Shown in pieces: positions 60,564 through 64,000 of a stretch of 64,000 nt of DNA. The DNA comes from Botrytis cinerea B05.10 (lineage: Eukaryota > Ascomycota > Leotiomycetes > Helotiales > Sclerotiniaceae). The stretch covers positions 124,001 to 188,000 of the forward strand of contig NC_037324.1 in NCBI RefSeq assembly GCF_000143535.2. Direction: 5' to 3'. The number at the start of each line of letters is the position of its first letter. The first letter of the stretch is position 1. Made by a program: the position numbers and the translations under genes. Under the pieces are notes generated by a model that was not told the origin of the DNA, made no database searches, and worked only from the letters and a program-made list of their open reading frames with translations.

Positions 60564-62246
60564 TCACCCACCCAATTACCTACAAAACTTATACCACCTA
60601 CCCATTAACGAATTTACGAATTGTCTCAAAAGCATGCACGCTTCTATTTTTTTTTGTCCTCGATCTTTTCACACTCACTTTACACATTTCTTTTGTCATT
60701 TTTGATTGCTTGGCTGGTTGGTCGGTTGATTGATGGTTCTGAGGAGTTTTTTTAACAGCGTCTGTCGGATGAACCGACCATAGGTTCCGGTTCTGGGGTG
60801 TTTGATATCTTATGTCTTATATCTTGTCTTGTCTTGTCTTGTGTGTGCGTTTTAAAATAGTAACAGAATATACCCTAATAATACTTATTTTATCAATTGT
60901 TCAACTTGTGTGAGATGTTCATCTGTCTGTCTATCTATGTAGTACTTGTGATTTAAACCTTGTTTTTATCTTTATTCTGTAGTTACTTATATCTATTAGT
61001 TTGGCGAGTGGATGGGTAAGTGAGTGTGTATTTATGAGATTTGAGATTTGAGATTTGGAAAAATGATTAGGTGGGTTTGCTCTGTGAATGTGAGTATACA
61101 CAGAGGATATAATATAATACACTGTGATAGAGTATACACGATTAGGACGAGATGGGATGGGATGACTGGATTTTGCGGGTTTTTAGGGATTGCAAAGGAT
61201 ATGGGAGATACGATATATAAAAGTTGCTTTTATTTTTGTTCTTGTCTTGTTGATTGCTGATTGCTGATTATCGAGATGTTTTGATGAGGAGGTTTTGTCT
61301 GGTATATTACCCAATATGCATAAATATATATATATGTATGTGCTTGATGATATTGGTATTAGAGAATTTGTTATATGCAGATATATGCGAATAGATGTAT
61401 ATCTAAATACATAATATCACATGGTAATTTGTATTATTACTATTACATTTTGTTGTATTGTGTGATATGGTATTGTGTTAGATATATTCACGTTTACAAT
61501 TATATATATATATGTAACTATATAAATCTGCCCAAGCAAATCACAGAATGCAATATCCAAAACTTGCTACAAACTACCAGTCACCCTTTTCATCTCTGAA
61601 TCAATCAGAAATAGAATTGTGAATGTTAATACTTGTGTGTGTGCATGCAATGGATTTTGGGATATCGTATACTATATACTCTATACCGTACACGGGAATA
61701 AAGGGTTGTTTATCGATCGATATATCTATTAATCAATTTATCTACCTATCCCAAGTGCAAGGTGAGAGAGAGGAGGTTCTGAAGTTTGGAATTGGTATTA
61801 TATCAGATGGGAGAGATGAGATGAGAGAGACGGGATGATATAATTACATTAAGTTACCTGTCTAGATACTTTACATCATTACCAAGTCCGTCGAAATCAA
61901 TCAAAATCTAATACCTGATGATAAGATGGATGTGAAGTCTATTACAATCCCTTATGTATTGACTACATATGTCATTTGACATATCATATATGCCAATAAC
62001 AGACGAGTTTGAAATACCATACCCAACGCACCCCTCCTTACCCCTTGTGTGCAAACTCCAACAGTGATATTGTTACGATTGAGATTGGGATGGAATACCC
62101 TATCTTCTTCTCCTGTCTCTTTTGGATACTCTTCCCCTTTCTCTCCAATATTACCCTCCACTTCCACTCCCACTTTCATCTCCACCTCCATTCCTCCACC
62201 CCTCTACCCAAGCTTCCCTACTCATCTTCACCCTTAACACACCATC
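60564..62246. other. Convergent spacer rich in AT
   Basis: Lies between the 3' ends of the ZZ gene and the methyltransferase gene. It has TCTTG repeats (60811-60843), AT runs (61324-61334, 61499-61512) and only short frames. No gene recognised. Confidence 0.55.
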
Positions 62247-64000
62247 CTATCTATCACCCACATTCCTCATCGAAAGATGAGTCTGTGCATACGCATCAAA
62301 CTGACTATTATCCACCGCTACATACATATTCTGCATCCCAGACGCAAGTCTACTCTCTGGTGCTTGGGGGGCAGAAGAAATAGAATAATCACGTTTTTCC
62401 ATTTCAACAGGAGCGGGAATAATGACTTGTAGCGAGGATCGTGGTACACATGTAGCACTAAGATTTTGATCTTCGCTGTCGGATGTCGTGAGGTCAATGA
62501 ATTGAGAGCGCTTTTTGGCATGCGAGGAATTTGATGTGGAGTTTTTGAGGATGCTAGCAGTTCTGGATGTAGTGGTGCGGGAATGCAGAGTTCGATGGAG
62601 AAGATTTGAGACGCGTGGACCGGATTCTACCCAGATGGTATCTTCGTTGTCATCCTTATTGCCATCCATTGTGACAGAATTATGTTGTGGAAAATGCGAA
62701 TGCTTGTTCGCATGATTGGTTATGTTGAGTGTGTTTGATTGATAGGGAGAATTGATTTTTGAAGGAGGCGATGCTGAATATAAGTCAGGAGAAACAATCT
62801 CTAATCTAGGTTCATGAGTACTTGGTGTGGTGATATTTCTCGGACCCGAACGTTTTGTAGACTTGGAATCCAGAATTGGATTGAGATTATAGGTTGAATT
62901 TGCAACGGGTTCTCTTGATTTTGATGAAAGACTCCATGCTGGGCTCAATCTTGGAGATTTACGAGCGGGTTCGTTGGCATGGTCAGTCGATTGCCGTCTT
63001 TTTTGCATCTTGGACATGTCGCTTAGAAATTTTTGAGCACTATCAAATGAACCCGATTTGCCAAAACCAGACAAACTGGAACCAACTGAACCAACTGAAC
63101 CCGATGAGCTCGAGTTAAACGCTACAGGACCGTTCGATACACGATTTGGTGCCTCCAAACCATATCGCTCATGTTTTGGCCGTTGACTTATAATAACTTC
63201 CAAAGCAGTAGAGCCGGTACTAACTGGAACTTCTGAAGATCTCTCCCTGGAGGCCACCGATGTTTTAGCTCTCACGATTCTTTTAGGCATATCGACTTCA
63301 GGTGAACACTCTAGCCAAGCTTTTCGTAAAGAAATTCCTAATGCCATGGAAACAGTCCTATCGACACTATTCCCGATGATTTTTATTTGCTCCCCTCTTC
63401 TACCGATGATTACCTCATCGTCAGGAAAGCTCTGCGCGCGACGTAGTTCCAGTAATGTTAAGCGTCTATGCTGATCCCAATGCAAAATCGTCCCCATGCG
63501 GGAGTCCTCCATGTTCATTACCACCAGCACGGTAGGAAATAATTTGTGAGGCTGTATCCTTCCCCAGGCTCTAGAACCCGTGACAACGCTTTCTCTGATT
63601 CTCCCTGACTTGGCTAGATATGGAAAAAGGTCTCGTTCCTCTTTAGTCATTATACCATTGCCTTCATTCCATGTCTTTGAGAAACTCATACCTCGTGGAT
63701 GGGTGGGAATGCATGCGATTTGTGACCGATATTTTCTAGACAAGGTAAGAGGGGAAACATGATCCGGATATTTTGTGCAATGACCAGTCGCACCATCTCC
63801 AATGTAAGGAAGATCAGCTACAGATTGTTCAGCAGTGCGGTAGTGAAACGGAGTAGGACAATGAACCCGGCTACCAAATGATTGCCCATTTGCTAATTTA
63901 CCAAGTCCACGTTCGCCAACGTGTGGGGGGTGTGAGTGAGAAAGCTCTGGATGCTCAAGTGGAACACAACCAGGGGCTGCAAATGAGACAAATATTCGAC
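62247..64000 (-). CDS. C5-cytosine DNA methyltransferase (DIM-2/RID type), C-terminal part
   Basis: An open frame without introns runs from the right edge to a TAG at 62247 (584 codons visible); the N-terminus and the catalytic PCQ and ENV motifs lie outside the window. What is visible begins within motif VIII (RIFVSFAAPGCVPLEHPELSHSHPP) and continues through the target-recognition region to motif IX and X: LFPTVLVV, MGTILHWDQHRRLTLLELRRAQSFPDDEV and IIGNSVDRTVSMALGISLRKAW. This is the arrangement of the fungal DIM-2 and RID/Masc1 enzymes; which of the two cannot be settled from this piece. DIM-2 carries out DNA methylation at H3K9me3-marked sequence, and RID is needed for repeat-induced point mutation. 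About 370 residues of Ser-rich, disordered sequence follow motif X, an unusually long tail. Confidence 0.9.
   Translation of the reverse strand, partial: RIFVSFAAPGCVPLEHPELSHSHPPHVGERGLGKLANGQSFGSRVHCPTPFHYRTAEQSVADLPYIGDGATGHCTKYPDHVSPLTLSRKYRSQIACIPTHPRGMSFSKTWNEGNGIMTKEERDLFPYLAKSGRIRESVVTGSRAWGRIQPHKLFPTVLVVMNMEDSRMGTILHWDQHRRLTLLELRRAQSFPDDEVIIGRRGEQIKIIGNSVDRTVSMALGISLRKAWLECSPEVDMPKRIVRAKTSVASRERSSEVPVSTGSTALEVIISQRPKHERYGLEAPNRVSNGPVAFNSSSSGSVGSVGSSLSGFGKSGSFDSAQKFLSDMSKMQKRRQSTDHANEPARKSPRLSPAWSLSSKSREPVANSTYNLNPILDSKSTKRSGPRNITTPSTHEPRLEIVSPDLYSASPPSKINSPYQSNTLNITNHANKHSHFPQHNSVTMDGNKDDNEDTIWVESGPRVSNLLHRTLHSRTTTSRTASILKNSTSNSSHAKKRSQFIDLTTSDSEDQNLSATCVPRSSLQVIIPAPVEMEKRDYSISSAPQAPESRLASGMQNMYVAVDNSQFDAYAQTHLSMRNVGDR

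Overview
The window looks like nuclear DNA of a filamentous ascomycete, most likely a leotiomycete of the Botrytis/Sclerotinia type. This is inferred from short introns (about 47-156 nt) with GT-AG ends and CTAAC-like branch sites, a base composition near 40 percent GC, CT/CA-rich leaders before start codons, and fungal-specific genes (RIM15, PNS1, TRS23, a DIM-2/RID-type DNA methyltransferase, a NACHT-ankyrin NLR). No tRNA, rRNA, intact transposon or CRISPR array was seen. Most genes had to be assembled from exons by eye; exon borders are given with each gene.

Layout. 1-3719 (-) is the N-terminal two thirds or so of a RIM15 PAS/AGC kinase running off the left edge. 3.7-14.2 kb is gene-poor; it holds one small four-exon gene of unknown function (10248-10752, -) and a leader-like plus-strand stretch near 5.4-5.7 kb. 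14.2-26.3 kb has an unknown protein with a C-terminal membrane segment, a possible pseudogene (16.9-17.4 kb), ERG26 (sterol C-3 dehydrogenase), a protoglobin, and a Ser/Thr-rich single-pass membrane protein. 26.3-31.3 kb is gene-poor with a few broken-looking fragments.

31.3-46.2 kb is a compact housekeeping block: RPB4 (-), TRS23 (+), RPN10 (-), a Borealin/Nbl1-like protein (+), TMA22/DENR (+), an E2 with two UBC-like domains (-), a Rab4-type GTPase (-) and the CTL-family transporter PNS1 (+). RPB4/TRS23, RPN10/NBL1 and Rab/PNS1 are divergent pairs. These genes are not one pathway: they cover transcription, vesicle tethering, proteasome recognition, chromosome segregation, translation re-initiation, ubiquitin conjugation and membrane transport.

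46.2-64 kb is looser: a hypothetical protein, an intronless NLR (49889-52588, -), about 6.3 kb without a recognisable gene, a ZZ zinc-finger protein (58950-60563, +), and at the right edge the C-terminal part of a C5-DNA methyltransferase (62247-64000, -). Pentanucleotide and other microsatellites are frequent between genes. The most unusual points are a TRS23 start codon apparently split by a GC-AG intron, 12-nt and 22-nt exons in the E2 gene, the unrecognised 111-residue spliced gene, and the NLR in its gene-poor flank.
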